A stretch of 64,000 bases of DNA, from NCBI GenBank assembly GCA_949126835.1, contig OX421494.1:18275538-18339537 (forward strand), given 5' to 3'. Made by a program: the position numbers and the translations under genes. The notes under the pieces were generated by a model. It made no database searches, was not told the origin of the DNA, and saw nothing but the letters and a program-made list of their open reading frames with translations. Of this stretch, positions 10,943 through 22,579 are shown piece by piece. Each line of letters opens with the position of its first letter. The first letter of the stretch is position 1. This DNA is from Anisus vortex. Lineage: Eukaryota; Mollusca; Gastropoda; Planorbidae.

Positions 10943-11201
10943 AGGGTGGACCAATAAAACGTTAACACTTTTTATATTCTTAAAAATTTCAAAATTACGA
11001 AGATTTTTTTTTCATTTTCAGGAATATTAACAACGAAACACTTCCACAATCTTCACTCTCTCCACCACAGTATATTGCATTCGATCCATTGGGGTGAGAA
11101 TTTTAGTGTTTCGTTGTTAATATGCCTGAAAATGAAAAAAAAATCTTTGTAATTTTGAAAGTTACAAGAATATAAAAAGTGGTAACATTTTATTGGCCCA
11201 G
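10943..11201. mobile_element. Foldback element with ~100-bp inverted arms
   Basis: The left arm (from CAGGGTGGACCAATAAAA) and the right arm (reverse complement starting CTGGGCCAATAAAATGTT) match at roughly nine of ten positions over about 100 bp, through TTTCATTTTCAGG and TTAACAACGAAACACT. They surround a loop of about 60 bp. The terminal CAGGGTG resembles mariner-type ends, but no TA duplication is clear. No coding capacity. Confidence 0.85.
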
Positions 11202-11597
11202 ATTGGGCACGGCGGTAAAATAGACTTTTATATAAGCATCGCCACTCTATATATATAGCGTGTCCATTGTTTTTCTATGAGGACCATCCTTTGTCAGAAT
11301 CATTATTGCTTGTGGGTTCGGAGATAGCTAATGACGCCCTTTTTTGCCCAAAAGTATTAGCCACCGTGGGAGCACAGATGCGTGGCTTGATGGCCGGTAG
11401 TAGCGGAGCTGACTTTGCTAGATTTTCTGAGTTGTCGTTTTTCAGTTGCGACCCTTCACCTTTTATCTTCGTGAGCTTCTGCTCTAGTTAGGGCCATGTT
11501 GCGCCAAGAGGATCGGTCCTCAGTATATATAAATACTCCAGGAATGTCTTACGTCAGATTATCGATCAATCCATCTCTGTAGCTCTACATTTGCCTG
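11202..11597. other. Intergenic DNA
   Basis: No recognised gene. A 74-codon open frame at 11267-11491 starts without ATG and shows no motif. Confidence 0.4.
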
Positions 11598-12012
11598 TCT
11601 ATCTATTCTATCTATCTATCTATAGATCTATCTATCTATCTCTTCTATCTATCTCTTCTATCTATCTATTCTATCTATTCTATCTATTCTATCTATTCTA
11701 TCTATTCTATCTATTCTATCTATTCTATCTATTCTATCTATTCTATCTATTCTATCTATTCTATCTATTCTATCTATTCTATCTATTCTATCATATCTAT
11801 TCTATCATATCTATTCTATCATATCTATTCTATCTATTCTATCTATCTATACTATCTATTCTATCTATTCTATTCTATCTATTCTATCTATTCTATCTAT
11901 TCTATCTATTCTATCTATTCTATCTATTCTATCTATTCTATCTTTTCTATCTATTATATTATATCTATCTATTCTATCTATCTATTCTATCTATCTATCT
12001 ATCTATCTATCT
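11598..12012. repeat. 9-bp (TTCTATCTA)n microsatellite, left block
   Basis: Nearly uninterrupted 9-bp repeat made of TCTAT plus CTAT, with occasional ATCATAT and tetranucleotide variants. It is continuous in type with the block starting at 12269 and is split from it by a SINE. Confidence 0.95.
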
Positions 12013-12268
12013 AAGTAAGTAAGTAAGTAATGGTAATTTATATAGCGCTTCTATCCATGCTATTTTAGCATGCTCAGTGCGCTCTAGAAGACTATTAATA
12101 TGTGAGAGGTTTCACTGCTGCCGGTTAAGCGCATGTGATAACAACTCAATATTAACGTCATCTAGTCCCAAAACTCCTGTAGGGCGACAGGGATCTGCCG
12201 GTGGCGGGGCTCGAACCCTCGACGTGTCCATTGGTTTTTTTGGTTGACAGTCTGGTGAGCTAACCGCT
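12013..12268 (-). mobile_element. tRNA-derived SINE (family 2) inserted in the microsatellite
   Basis: On the minus strand the head carries A-box-like TTAGCTCACCAG and B-box-like GGTTCGAGCCCC. A body follows, ending GCGCTATATAAATTACC and a tail of CTTA repeats. Its sequence is unrelated to SINE family 1 in this window. It interrupts the 9-bp array cleanly, so it inserted after that array existed, or the array grew from both flanks. Confidence 0.78.
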
Positions 12269-13495
12269 ATCTATCTATCTATTCTATCTATTCTATCTAT
12301 TCTATCTATCTATTCTATCTATTCTATCTATTCTATCTATTCTATCTATTCTATCTATTCTATCTATTCTATCTATTCTATCTATTCTATCTATTCTATC
12401 TATTCTATCTATTCTATCTATTCTATCTATTCTATCTATTCTATCTATTCTATCTATTCTATCTATAGATCTATAGATCTATCTATCTATCTCTTCTATC
12501 TATCTCTTCTATCTCTTCTATCTCTTCTATCTCTTCTATCTCTTATATCTATTCTATCTATTCTATCTATTCTATCTATTCTATCTATTCTATCTATTCT
12601 ATCTATTCTATCTATTCTATCTATTCTATCTATTATATCTATTATATCTATTATATCTATCTATCTATTCTATCTATCTATTCTATCTATCTATTCTATC
12701 TATCTATTCTATCTATCTATTCTATCTATCTATTCTATTCTATCTATCTATCTATTCTATCTATTCTATTCTATCTAGCTATTCTATCTATTCTATCTAT
12801 CTATTCTATCTATCTATTCTATCTATCTATCTATTCTATTTATCTATCTATCTATTCTATCTATCTATCTATTCTATCTATCTATTCTATCTATCTATTC
12901 TATCTATCTATTCTATCTATTCTATCTATTCTATCTATTCTATCTATTCTATCTATTCTATCTATTCTATCTATTCTATCTATTCTATCTATTCTATCTA
13001 TCTATTCTATCTATCTATTCTATCTATCTATTCTATCTATCTATTCTATCTATTCTATCTATTCTATCTATTCTATCTATTCTATCTATTCTATCTATTC
13101 TATCTATTCTATCTATTCTATCTATTCTATCTATTCTATCTATCTATTCTATCTATCTATTCTATCTATCTATTCTATCTATCTATTCTATCTATCTATT
13201 CTATCTATCTTTTCTATCTATCTATTCTATCTATCTATCTATTCTATCTATCTATCTATTCTATCTATCTATTCTATCTGTTCTATCTGTTCTATCTATT
13301 CTATCTATTCTATCTGTTCTATCTGTTCTATCTATTCTATCTATTCCATCTATTCTATCTATTCTATCTATTCTATCTATTCTATCTATTCTATCTATTC
13401 TATCTATTCTATCTATTCTATCTATTCTATCTATTCTATCTATAAATCTTTTCTATCTATAAATCTTTTCTATCTATCTATCTATCTATCAGTAT
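12269..13495. repeat. 9-bp (TTCTATCTA)n microsatellite, right block
   Basis: About 1.2 kb of TTCTATCTA with subdomains. There is a TCTCTTCTA variant patch (12490-12545), a TATTATATC patch (about 12630-12660), 13-bp (extra CTAT) patches, and a TCTGTTCTA patch (about 13280-13330). The patchwork shows repeated local homogenisation. Together with the left block the array spans about 1.9 kb. Confidence 0.95.
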
Positions 13496-15016
13496 GTCTA
13501 ACTATCAATCTATCCGTCTTTCTATGTCTTTGTCTTTCTCGTATATATTTATATGTTAAGAGAGATAGAGAAAGAGAGAAAGTGAGCGAAAGAGAGAGAT
13601 AGAGCGTGAGTGAGATGATGCTTTACATAATTACTCATTGAGCCTCACATCTTGGCGTAGCATAACACTATCGGATTATTTCGTTCTCTGTCTGCGTTTG
13701 AACTCTTCGACCTCCGAGCTGCAGACACTCACAAAATTCTCCCAGCAAATTGATTCAGTCTTGACGAAACGACCCGCCAAACATTAATCTATTACAGAGA
13801 AATCAACACACACAGACAAAATCTGAATATCCTTCGGTGAAAATCAATTAAGAAACATTTTGGTACAAAACTGATCTTGTTCTTCTTAGTTCTTTAAAAA
13901 AATATTTTCACTTGGACATATTGTGTGTCTGCGGGAATTATGGAAAAAAAGATTCACCGTGTGCTAGCTATTAATGTAAACTTCTTGTCGACTCTCACAA
14001 TAATCATTATGAAAAAAGTTGGGAGAAACTCTTTTCTTTCACACTAGATCCAATAATGTCAAATGAGATTAGACATCAAGATGATCTTGCTTTCAACCCA
14101 CTCTTCGGCACACATTACCTAAGTATTTCCATTTTAATTCTTTGACTTCCATAACGAGACATCAACGAGGGCTTTATTGAATAGAGCTGGGAGTTCGTGG
14201 AGATGGAAGGGGGGAACAAATGTAGAGCGAACATGTTGTAATTCAATATAATAGGTTTTGAGATTAACTTCATTTGATGTCATACTATCAGTGCATTCCT
14301 GAAGATCAAACGAGTGAATTGTAAGAGAAGAAGTGCTTAACCAATGTTAAAAGTTGAGCATGATTTTAAAATAGAACGAATTGGTGTACAATGATGTAAA
14401 AATTATTGTATGGTTAAAAACAATAGTCAAATTTTACTTTTCCATTGACCATCTTGGTTGTACATAACCGCAACCCACTAAATTTTAACATAGAAGGCCG
14501 AAGAACTAAATACTAAAATTACCATCAAAACCCCACACCCGTAGGCTAAATGAGTAGTCCACTTGGCAAAAAGTGCTAGCCTAAGTCAATAAAAACAGAT
14601 TTGACAGAAATCGACTTTCTACGTCACAATGTTAGCCTCGTTTGCTAGGCTCGTCATATTATCTGTCAAATATTATATTATTTTTTTTATTAAAAAGTTG
14701 CACTAAAGAACAACAAATAAATAAAGAAATCTACTTGAAGACAGTGAGGGATCAGTCAGTTTTTCTTCCAAAACATGAAAGTGGACTAGTCAAATGCTCA
14801 TTAAGCTAGTGCAACCTGCAATTAGCCTATATTTGTTTGATATAATTATATTTGAAGTAAACTGGGTGCTGTGTTTAAATTAAATTTTAATGTGTACGTA
14901 TTTTTTTTTTACATTGGGCAGTTCATAAAAGACGTCACGCACTCAGGGAAGGGAGATTTATTAAACATTAGTGACGATATGTGAAGGGAGGTTTTTCAAA
15001 AATTAGTGACTATATG
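13496..15016. other. Intergenic DNA
   Basis: A GA-rich stretch (13555-13605) follows the microsatellite. The rest is ordinary AT-rich sequence with no coding similarity, RNA gene or transposon end that I can identify. Confidence 0.4.
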
Positions 15017-15619
15017 TGTAATAAATTGATAAACGAAGTAGACACACTGTAGAATAGTACTCAGACTTTATTCTGGAATAGGATTAATACATTCAAAAAT
15101 GGTGGCACAAGGACGTCGCTAACATACTAAGGGATTATGGGTCAACAACAAAAGGGGCAGCACTCTCACAGTTCACACAATGGAAAACAACACAACAAAT
15201 AGACCTAATGATTGCAACATTCATCCCTCTTTAATTTCTAGGTGGCCCAAGATCCAAGTCGTTCTGGCAATCGTCTAATACGACCTGATGTTTGAGTTGC
15301 TGGGGGCACAGGTGACGTCTGATTTTCCTGTGATGGTATCGGTATGTCCGAAACCCGAGGTACCAGGGCTGCATGAGAGGCCGACTGATTTACTGGCGGA
15401 GCTTCCGCTGTTGGAATGTTCACTATTCCCTCCGGTACTGCCGTCTGAAACTCAGGCTCTACATTGCCTCTTGAAAATGAACTGGTTGTGGGTTTATTAA
15501 TCCCATCCTCGTCGCGAAATGTAATAAATCGATAAACGAAGTAGACACACTGTAGAATAGTACTCAGACTTTATTCTGGAATAGGATTAATACATTCAAA
15601 AATGGTGGCACAAGGACGA
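15017..15619 (-). mobile_element. Collapsed Ty3/Gypsy-like LTR retrotransposon
   Basis: A direct repeat flanks a 300-bp core. The left repeat (15017-15219) begins TG and ends CA and is a complete ~203-bp LTR. The right repeat (15520-15617) is its first ~98 bp with only a few differences and then breaks off. The element reads on the minus strand. Next to the right LTR lies TTTCGCGACGAGGATGGG, resembling the primer-binding region of Gypsy-type elements. Next to the left LTR is a purine-rich run (AAATTAAAGAGGG) in the polypurine-tract position. Nearly all gag and pol is deleted, and only the very end of pol remains. No target duplication could be tested because one LTR is truncated. Confidence 0.78.
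15238..15519 (-). pseudogene. Pol polyprotein C-terminal remnant of the LTR element
   Basis: A minus-strand frame stays open from the primer-binding region to a stop at 15238. It ends in a Pro/Ser/Gln-rich tail and GRIRRLPERLGSW, the basic RRxPERL-type ending common at the C-terminus of Gypsy-class Pol polyproteins. No protease, reverse transcriptase, RNase H or integrase is left. The frame joins the primer-binding region directly to the pol tail, so it records one large internal deletion rather than a working gene. Confidence 0.6.
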
Positions 15620-16384
15620 ATGGGACAAGGGCGAAGGGTTGGGTTTAAACAATGTAACATCACGAAAATGAAAAAATAAAAATTATTTTTTTTTACGAAT
15701 GAAATTTCCTATTTTGATAAGAGACACTGTAATCATTTTTGCAGTGTTTATTGTAATACTTACCGATTACGACAATAACTGTAAAGTGATTGAAAACATG
15801 CTATTTGAAAATCACAAATATGATGGGCTATTCTTTTTGGCCAGGGGGAGGGGATGCAGAGCTTTGCGACGTCACATTAACATGGGGTCTTTATTTTGTG
15901 ACGACTTATGATGATGGAAAGGAAAAAAAAGGGGGAGTGGGGTAAAACTGATATTTCTTGCGGGACGTCTTTTATGGACGACCCTTAAAGTAAGCGAAAA
16001 CAACATAGAGGGTTAAGAGGATGGCGTCTCAGTTTAGGGAATTTCCGATGCAGCAGTAAGGCCTGGTAATTAAAGTAGGTCTTGACATAGCGCGAGTTTT
16101 ATTTCCTCCTGCGAGCAATAAATTGTTCTGGCGTTCTGACGTTCTACGACCGCACCGCACCAGCGCACACTTCCAGGAAACATGGATAATTATCTTTCTT
16201 CCCCGAACTCATAACTCGGTCAAGGCTCCCATTGGTTTTGATCTCAATAGCGACGAACGCTTTGGTGTTTTTTGTGTTAGTCAATTAGCTTCAGAAAACG
16301 GAGAAGCGTAGAGAAGTATACTGAGACCCTGGCAATTTCCGCCATATCAATAGTCAATATTTCTCTAGAGTCTACAATCTAAAC
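15620..16384. other. Intergenic DNA
   Basis: No recognised gene. Open frames at 15699-15911 and 16123-16311 have no motif. Confidence 0.4.
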
Positions 16385-16760
16385 CAGGGGTGTCCATCTT
16401 GTTAGAGATCGAGGGCCACATTGGAAAGCTTTGGGGTATGGTTGGGGGCAGCTCTTCAAATAATAGGCTCATATTCTCGTAAAATGTCTGCAAGTAGAAC
16501 GGAGACACCTATATGGAAAATGTTTCATAGTTTTATATGAAACAAAGATTTAATCATAGTTAAAAACACACTTATATAATTGCATAAATAAAAATCTTTT
16601 TGCAAAACCACTATAATACGCAGAACTATTGAATTATTTGAAGTTGTCAATTTCATAGGTCATTGTTATTTCATGAAAATCCCTTCACGAGTTGCAAAAT
16701 GAAGACACAAAAGCTCGTTAAAAAAAATCAGACCCACAAGCCTTCCGTTGGAGACCGCTG
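16385..16760. mobile_element. Non-autonomous hAT element (376 bp)
   Basis: The left end CAGGGGTGTCCATCTTG and the right end (reverse complement CAGCGGTCTCCAACGG) are imperfect inverted repeats of the hAT/Charlie type, followed inside by the typical GAGGGCCACATTGG. The flanks ATCTAAAC and GTCAAAAC match at six of eight bases, consistent with an old 8-bp duplication. No coding sequence. Confidence 0.65.
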
Positions 16761-17319
16761 GTCAAAACATAATGGCTAATAAACTGAATGCATTAGCATC
16801 TAAATATATTCTTTTTAAAATAACTTTTACTATATATATATATATGAATTTGTACAGTTAAATAAGATTTTAAATAAAAAGCCTACAGCATTCATTATTT
16901 TTAATATTTGAAAAGGATTATTTTTGTTGTCATTTTTTTAAATTTATGAAAACAATTTTGAATAAAACTTTTTGAAATGTAAAATTAAATGTTGTGCAAG
17001 TTTTTCTTTTAAAACTAGCGTCGGGAATAGATTGGGAACGGTTTCGACAGTAGAATGACTCTACAGTTTGTCAGTATTATTGTACATGGCTCAGAAATAG
17101 CAAGGATGATTTTGTTGTTGCTTTCTAAAGTTCTTTTTTAAATACATATTTTAGGTGTTGGTTGCCCTGAGAAGGCTAACATTGGTGCCGACAACAACAC
17201 TCACACACACAAACCATTGTCAATAAGTTTCTTGACGTTTTAGAGATGTTGAGAAGAAAAAAGAAGGTGGCAAAAGGTCAGAGTTGAATTTAATTGGAAA
17301 TATGGAACAAAGCGGATTT
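16761..17319. other. AT-rich intergenic DNA
   Basis: Nothing recognised other than a short TATATA run near 16831-16845. Confidence 0.4.
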
Positions 17320-17886
17320 GACAAGTCTTAAATATTGTGCATGCATAAAGGTTGAAGTGTAAAACATGTCCGGTCCCATTCATTCATTTGCTTCAAAACA
17401 TGTCTGTGTGCTGCGTTACTGGTTGTACGAAAAGATATAAGGGATTAAATTTTATTTCATTTCCAAAAGATGTTGCCAAAAGAAAACGATGGATTGTGAA
17501 TGTCAGACGTGAAGAATCACCTATTTATAATCTCAAACTCATTGCTTGATGCAAAAAGAATTTTCGGTTTTTGTTTTTATGAATTTACCCATTGGGTTTT
17601 ATTAATAACCAAGAAACGCAACTCTTGACTAATTTATTTTATAAACAAAGCTAAATAATTTAACTTAAAGCGACTATCTCTTTGAGTATTAATGATCGCC
17701 TACTCACTTATGATGTTAAAAACGGATTCCTCGTGACTAATCTTGTAGCTTTTGTATGTTCCTAAAAGAACAGAACTGGCCGTCGAGGTTGAAATCAATT
17801 GTCAAACACATTTTTTTTTTTTTTACGAAAATGATTCCGAAATGGCATGATCTCTTCTGTTTCAAAAGGTCATGCCTTGGCTTGTC
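17320..17886 (-). mobile_element. THAP-type MITE family, copy D
   Basis: Opposite in orientation to copy A. GACAAGTCTTA at 17320 matches the right end of A, and GGCTTGTC at 17886 is the decayed other end. The order of internal blocks (GTGCATGCATAAAG, the THAP start, CACTTTTGATGTTAAAAACG-like, TTTCAAAAGGTCA) mirrors copy A. At 567 bp it is the only copy whose THAP-like start remains open. Confidence 0.82.
17400..17549 (+). pseudogene. THAP zinc-finger N-terminus relic inside MITE copy D
   Basis: Forty-nine codons from ATG at 17400 to a stop at 17549. The start MSVCCVTGCTKRY has the C-x4-C of a C2CH THAP finger (C4, C9). SFPKD (residues 20-24) and the W31 within KRKRWIVNVRRE fit the FP and invariant-W positions of THAP domains. 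The downstream Cys-x2-His pair is missing: the frame turns into unrelated sequence after VRREES and stops. THAP domains sit at the N-terminus of P-element and Kolobok transposases, so I read this as the first exon remnant of the transposase that mobilised the family, cut off by internal deletion. Confidence 0.65.
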
Positions 17887-20559
17887 AATAATCTATACAG
17901 GTACTCATTTACATGTTATCTTCCATTATATGAATGTGTAGGCGTGTTTGAGTGTGTATGTCTGTGTTTGCGTGTATAAAAGAGAAATGCAAAGAATATT
18001 TCCCTGCGGAGTTGTTCGGTCCGGGGGTTGTAAATGGCAATCTATGAGAAGGCACAAACTATTTTGTGTGATTTATTGACATTTCATACCGATGAAATAG
18101 TTGAATATGAAGATTAATCCACGAACATCCAGCATAATGACGCATTCATTTTCTTTTTATGTTTCGTAGTGGGTATGTATGTGTGTGTGTATGGATTAGA
18201 AAAAAAAAAGGGGGGGGGGAGGGAGAATATAGAATTCGTTACATATTTTCAATATCATTAAACAGAAATACTAAACAGAAATCAAGAATAAATATAGATA
18301 ATTTTAATTATTTATATTAATTATAATTTTAATGAATATTTTAATTTTTTATGTTGGGAAAACGTAAACATATTTTTAACGATCTGTAACTTGTCTTATG
18401 GCGTCTGTGATCATAGGTTGATTCTTAAAATATTTCCTAATTACCCGTGCCCCTTGAACAATAGAGTATTACATTTTTTATTTATAGACAATTCATTGTA
18501 CACATATCAAGCACTTTATAGAAAAGTTAGTTAAATTAGTGCTTCGTAGAATAATTCTTCTACAAACATTCTATCTCCTTAGCTACATTTTTTTGTCATG
18601 AAAAACACCAGAATGGATTCTACGATGATATTACATCTATTTAAAGAAAACAATATTTACACTATCTAGTTGAATGTCGACGATTCCATGTCCAGTGAAG
18701 TCAACCCACAATAAACACAAAATACTTTAATCTATATTTATACAGCTTAAAGAAGTATAGAAGTATGTAGGCCTAACATAGCACTAGACACTACCAACGT
18801 ATGACCCTTAATACAAACCCAATCATTCATCAAACATAACGGTCAAGTTATTTTTATAAAAGAACAAACATAAAACAAAAGCTCGATAAAACAAATTATT
18901 ATGATAGAATAATTAAGTTAGTATCTATCATATTATAGAATGACTTGTCCATAACAAGCTTCAACATAAACTGATAAAACCCAACTGTCCTTAATGAGCT
19001 TCAATATAAACTCAAAGGTGCTCAGTTGTTTTTTTTTCTCCTTTCCGCCCAAAGGCAGAAATCGAAGAATAATTATTTGATAAAAATATGTCTCTATTGT
19101 GGAGGCGGTTACTAAAAATATGTCTGTTTGTAATTGTCTTCGAATCTTGAAGTTTTGACAGTTGGGATATTATTTGTAAATAAGTGATACAGCTGGAGGA
19201 TACTAGTGCAGGGCATATTTATAATTTAAACTTAGCTAGACATAGATGTTAAATATAACAAATAAAATACACTATCCAAGATGTTTACAAGCTAAACAAA
19301 TCAAACATTCCATCTACAACTACAGCATTCTCCTATACAACCATATATCAAGTACAAGCAATGCCCCACTCATGTATCAAATTTGGAATAAGATATTACT
19401 TAAATATAACCCAGATATGCATTTGGTACTACAGACAACCTAAGCAATACTCTGGTACTACATACTGTTATATAAGTATGGCATGTAATTGTAATAATAG
19501 TCTCAATAATGTATTTGAGATTGTCGCGCTAGTTCACTTTTTTTTAGTTGTTTATTTACATTTGATTTGGTTGTAGAGAGTAAGTAGATTTACTTATTAT
19601 GACGTAATACAATAAATGCTTTCTTGTAGTTTCTTCAAATTTCTAGTACCCATTTTCTTATGCATTCGGAAAGTTTCGAGAAAATCTATTTTTAGTACTT
19701 TCTGCACCGAAATCTATATAAATCTATATTAGCGCGGTTTTGGTTGTTTATTTTCTGCTTAGCTACCCGTGACATTGTTTATACTGTTCATAAGTTCAAG
19801 CATTAAATTCTTCTTTCAAACATACATTGAGTGGCTCTAGTTGTTATTATTATAGCGTACAAGAACATTGTTAACAGAGTACCAGTGAAGTCTTAAGTCT
19901 TAACAATACAAGCCACGCAAAAATCCGGTGCTACAAACTTAACACAATCTGAAATCTGCCCATATTGTGGGTTTTCCCGAAATTGTTTGCGCTTTAAAAA
20001 AGGTGGGTTAGATCTACATGTGAGTGCACTCTATCAGAAAATTGAAAACTAAAACGGTGTAAAATATGATTGCATTATTTCTACACATTCCTCGAGAAAT
20101 TTTATATATATCTAAATGATTTAGAATTGTAGCTATCTTACTTAATGTCAGAGTAAAAAAAAAAGGGAAGGTGGCAAAACGAGAGCTTTTCAATTTGTGT
20201 CATTTTTTTCTCCAGTTTTCATACTTTGCTCATCGATTTCGAGATGTACAGAAAATTATTGTACTGGCTTGAGATAACAGCGGCGTAGCCTGGATTTATT
20301 CAATGGACGGGACCGAACTTTGTAGATGTTTTGAGGAGGTGTAAATACATTGAATTAGAAGTAATCGAATTTCTTTTTTAAATCAAATATAAACATTTTT
20401 ATTTTCATCCCACCTTTGCATTACACCCTTAACAGCCCACTATATAGGCTAAATACTGGTCCAATACTCAAATCTTGGCCTGATGTTGGTCCTATATTGG
20501 GCCAATGTAGTGTTCTGTTAGGGAATTATTACTTGTTGGTATTTGCTTTCCGTCTACAG
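17887..20559. other. AT-rich intergenic DNA, nothing recognised
   Basis: About 2.7 kb with no identifiable gene. At about 20281 a sequence CGGCGTAGCCTGG resembles a transposon end (compare 5073), but I found no partner. Small open frames near 19246-19576 are AT-driven. Confidence 0.4.
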
Positions 20560-20943
20560 CAGGGGTCGGGAACCTATGGCTCGCGAGCCAGATGTGGCTC
20601 TATTGATGGCTGCATGTGGCTCGCAGAAAAATGTTCGATTATAAAAAAAATTGTTTCTTTAGACTCCTTTGATCTACATATTAATTGCACATCAATATTT
20701 CATTCTACAAATGAGCTTAAGTCTACTGCAGCTACGCATCAGAAGTGGTAAAGGAGATAAACTCCGCTGACCTAAAAAACAGAAAAAAGGCAACTCTGCA
20801 TTCATTGTAATTAAAGGGAAACAACTCTTGCACACATTTACTTAAGTTTTTAGTTTTAAATGTAGGCTGTGGCTCTCACAGAATTACTTTTCAAAATATG
20901 TGGTGTTCATGGCTCTCTCACACAAAAAGGTTTCCGACCCTTG
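20560..20943. mobile_element. Non-autonomous hAT element with intact 8-bp target duplication
   Basis: A 384-bp element. The left end is CAGGGGTCGGGAACC and the right end, reverse-complemented, CAAGGGTCGGAAACC. Perfect flanking duplications GTCTACAG lie at 20552-20559 and 20944-20951. The subterminal TATGGCTCGCGAGCC and GTGGCTCTC repeats are typical of hAT miniature elements. No transposase. Confidence 0.93.
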
Positions 20944-20951
20944 GTCTACAG

Positions 20952-22030
20952 CATTCGAAGAACAGGTTACTGCAAATAGACTCAATAGACTCATAAACTA
21001 CGTGCCATTAAATTTAGTTGGTGTGTTTTACTCAATGCATCATCTGGTTCCGTTAGGGAGCTGTAGTCCAAAACAATTAGCAGAGGATGTTTTTTTTATA
21101 TATTAAGGAACTGGTCAGTAAGCAACCAGCACACAGTCTAGTACTGACCATCTTGAACAGTAACACTGAATAGTTCAACCCTAACAAAGTCATGAGATCA
21201 GCAAGGCGCGAAATATGTTTAGTATATAACGACTGGACGGTCTGACAAGGCGACGTGCGCATACAGTCCACAAGTGTTAATTTAGGTCTCAGTGGAGTCA
21301 TTCCGAATCTCCCATCCTAACCACCCCCACACCCCAACACCCCTGCCCCCTCCTTCTCTTCCCGGCTCCCATCGGACAATAAATGTTTATTGCTTCACTC
21401 GTCCCGGGGAACGCGACCGTTCCGTTATCAATTTTCAATTAGAGGATCAGCCTCGTTTTTGATGTCTTCCTGTTGCTGCCCAGAGCGAGGCCAAGGGACA
21501 TAGGATAAGAATCCGTCGCTGAGGGACATACAAATGTTGTAAGTAAAGAAGGATGAATAAGAAAAATGATGAAAGCAGACACTTTGAAGGAAGACACCGG
21601 AACACAAAACAAGAAAGACACATACGAAATGACAATAATTATTCAGTGTTATTTTTAGTTAGTTTTGGGGAAAACCTTTTTTTTTCCGGGAACCAATTTG
21701 TTTTTATTTTTAGTAGAAAAAAATGTTAAGAAATATACACAGACGATCAGATCTAAAACGTTTCCCACTTTATTTTCTCAATATTTTTGTATCTACTTTT
21801 TGAAATGGACAATTTTTTTGTTTAATAATTGAATTTATTTTTTCAATGTGCGCAGACGATAGAGTCTAGTCTTAATTTTCAGTTTTAAATAGATGCGATG
21901 AAATCTGAAAGTAAAAGTAGATCTAGTATTTAAACAACTAAAAAAGTAACGTTGTTGCCTATAAATTCTTTGTGTACATTTGTGTTAGGCATAATATGCG
22001 TTAGCCTTCCGTAAGATTTTGATCCTTACT
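20952..22030. other. Intergenic DNA
   Basis: No gene is recognised. Contains a C-rich stretch (about 21318-21365). Confidence 0.4.
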
Positions 22031-22302
22031 AAGTAAAGTACTATTCGGACAAAACTGATCATAGGACCGGTGAAGCAGCGTTCACCAGTTTCTGTGGCCA
22101 CGGCATACGAAGGGATGTGTGGCTAGCACAATGCCCAGCCGCCTTTACTTTACCCCCAACTAGTGTCAGGTACCCATCAGAGCTGGGTAGATCTCAGGGA
22201 CACCCTCAAGTCCCAGGAAAAAATCATAGCCTGCACCAGAATTCGAACCCAGAACCATCGGATCGCCAGTCGAACGCGCTGCCGTTCAGCCACCGTAGCC
22301 CG
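22031..22302 (-). mobile_element. tRNA-derived SINE (family 1), minus-strand copy
   Basis: Reverse complement of the 4519 SINE. The tail GTAAAGTAC is at the left, the body contains CAGCCGCCTTTACTTTACCC and GTACCCATCAGAGCTGGG, and the head is at the right with inverted B box (GAATTCGAACCC) and inverted A-box region (GCTGCCGTTCAGCCACCG). Nearly full length. Confidence 0.85.
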
Positions 22303-22579
22303 TTTGCTCCTCACTATTCACAAAGAAAGAAACAGTTAAAATATTATTTTTCGAGGTGTAGGAGTATGTTGCTGGTAATTGGAAAGAATCTGTTGTCGAA
22401 TGAAACACATTTGTTTGCCTTGTTTCAGCTCGATAGCAAGGCGGCAAAATTAGGATAAGTTAGCCTTCCAAAAATCAGTTCATCAACAAATGAAAGTTGG
22501 TCGCCAGAAAGTTTTGCGAAGTTAATATAAAGTATTTCAAAAGTAAAAAAATGTCTTTATTTATTTTAAACCATAGATT

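Noticed and set aside
11591..12022. 143-codon Tyr/Leu/Phe repeat frame
   Set aside because: Microsatellite (TTCTATCTA)n translated by chance.
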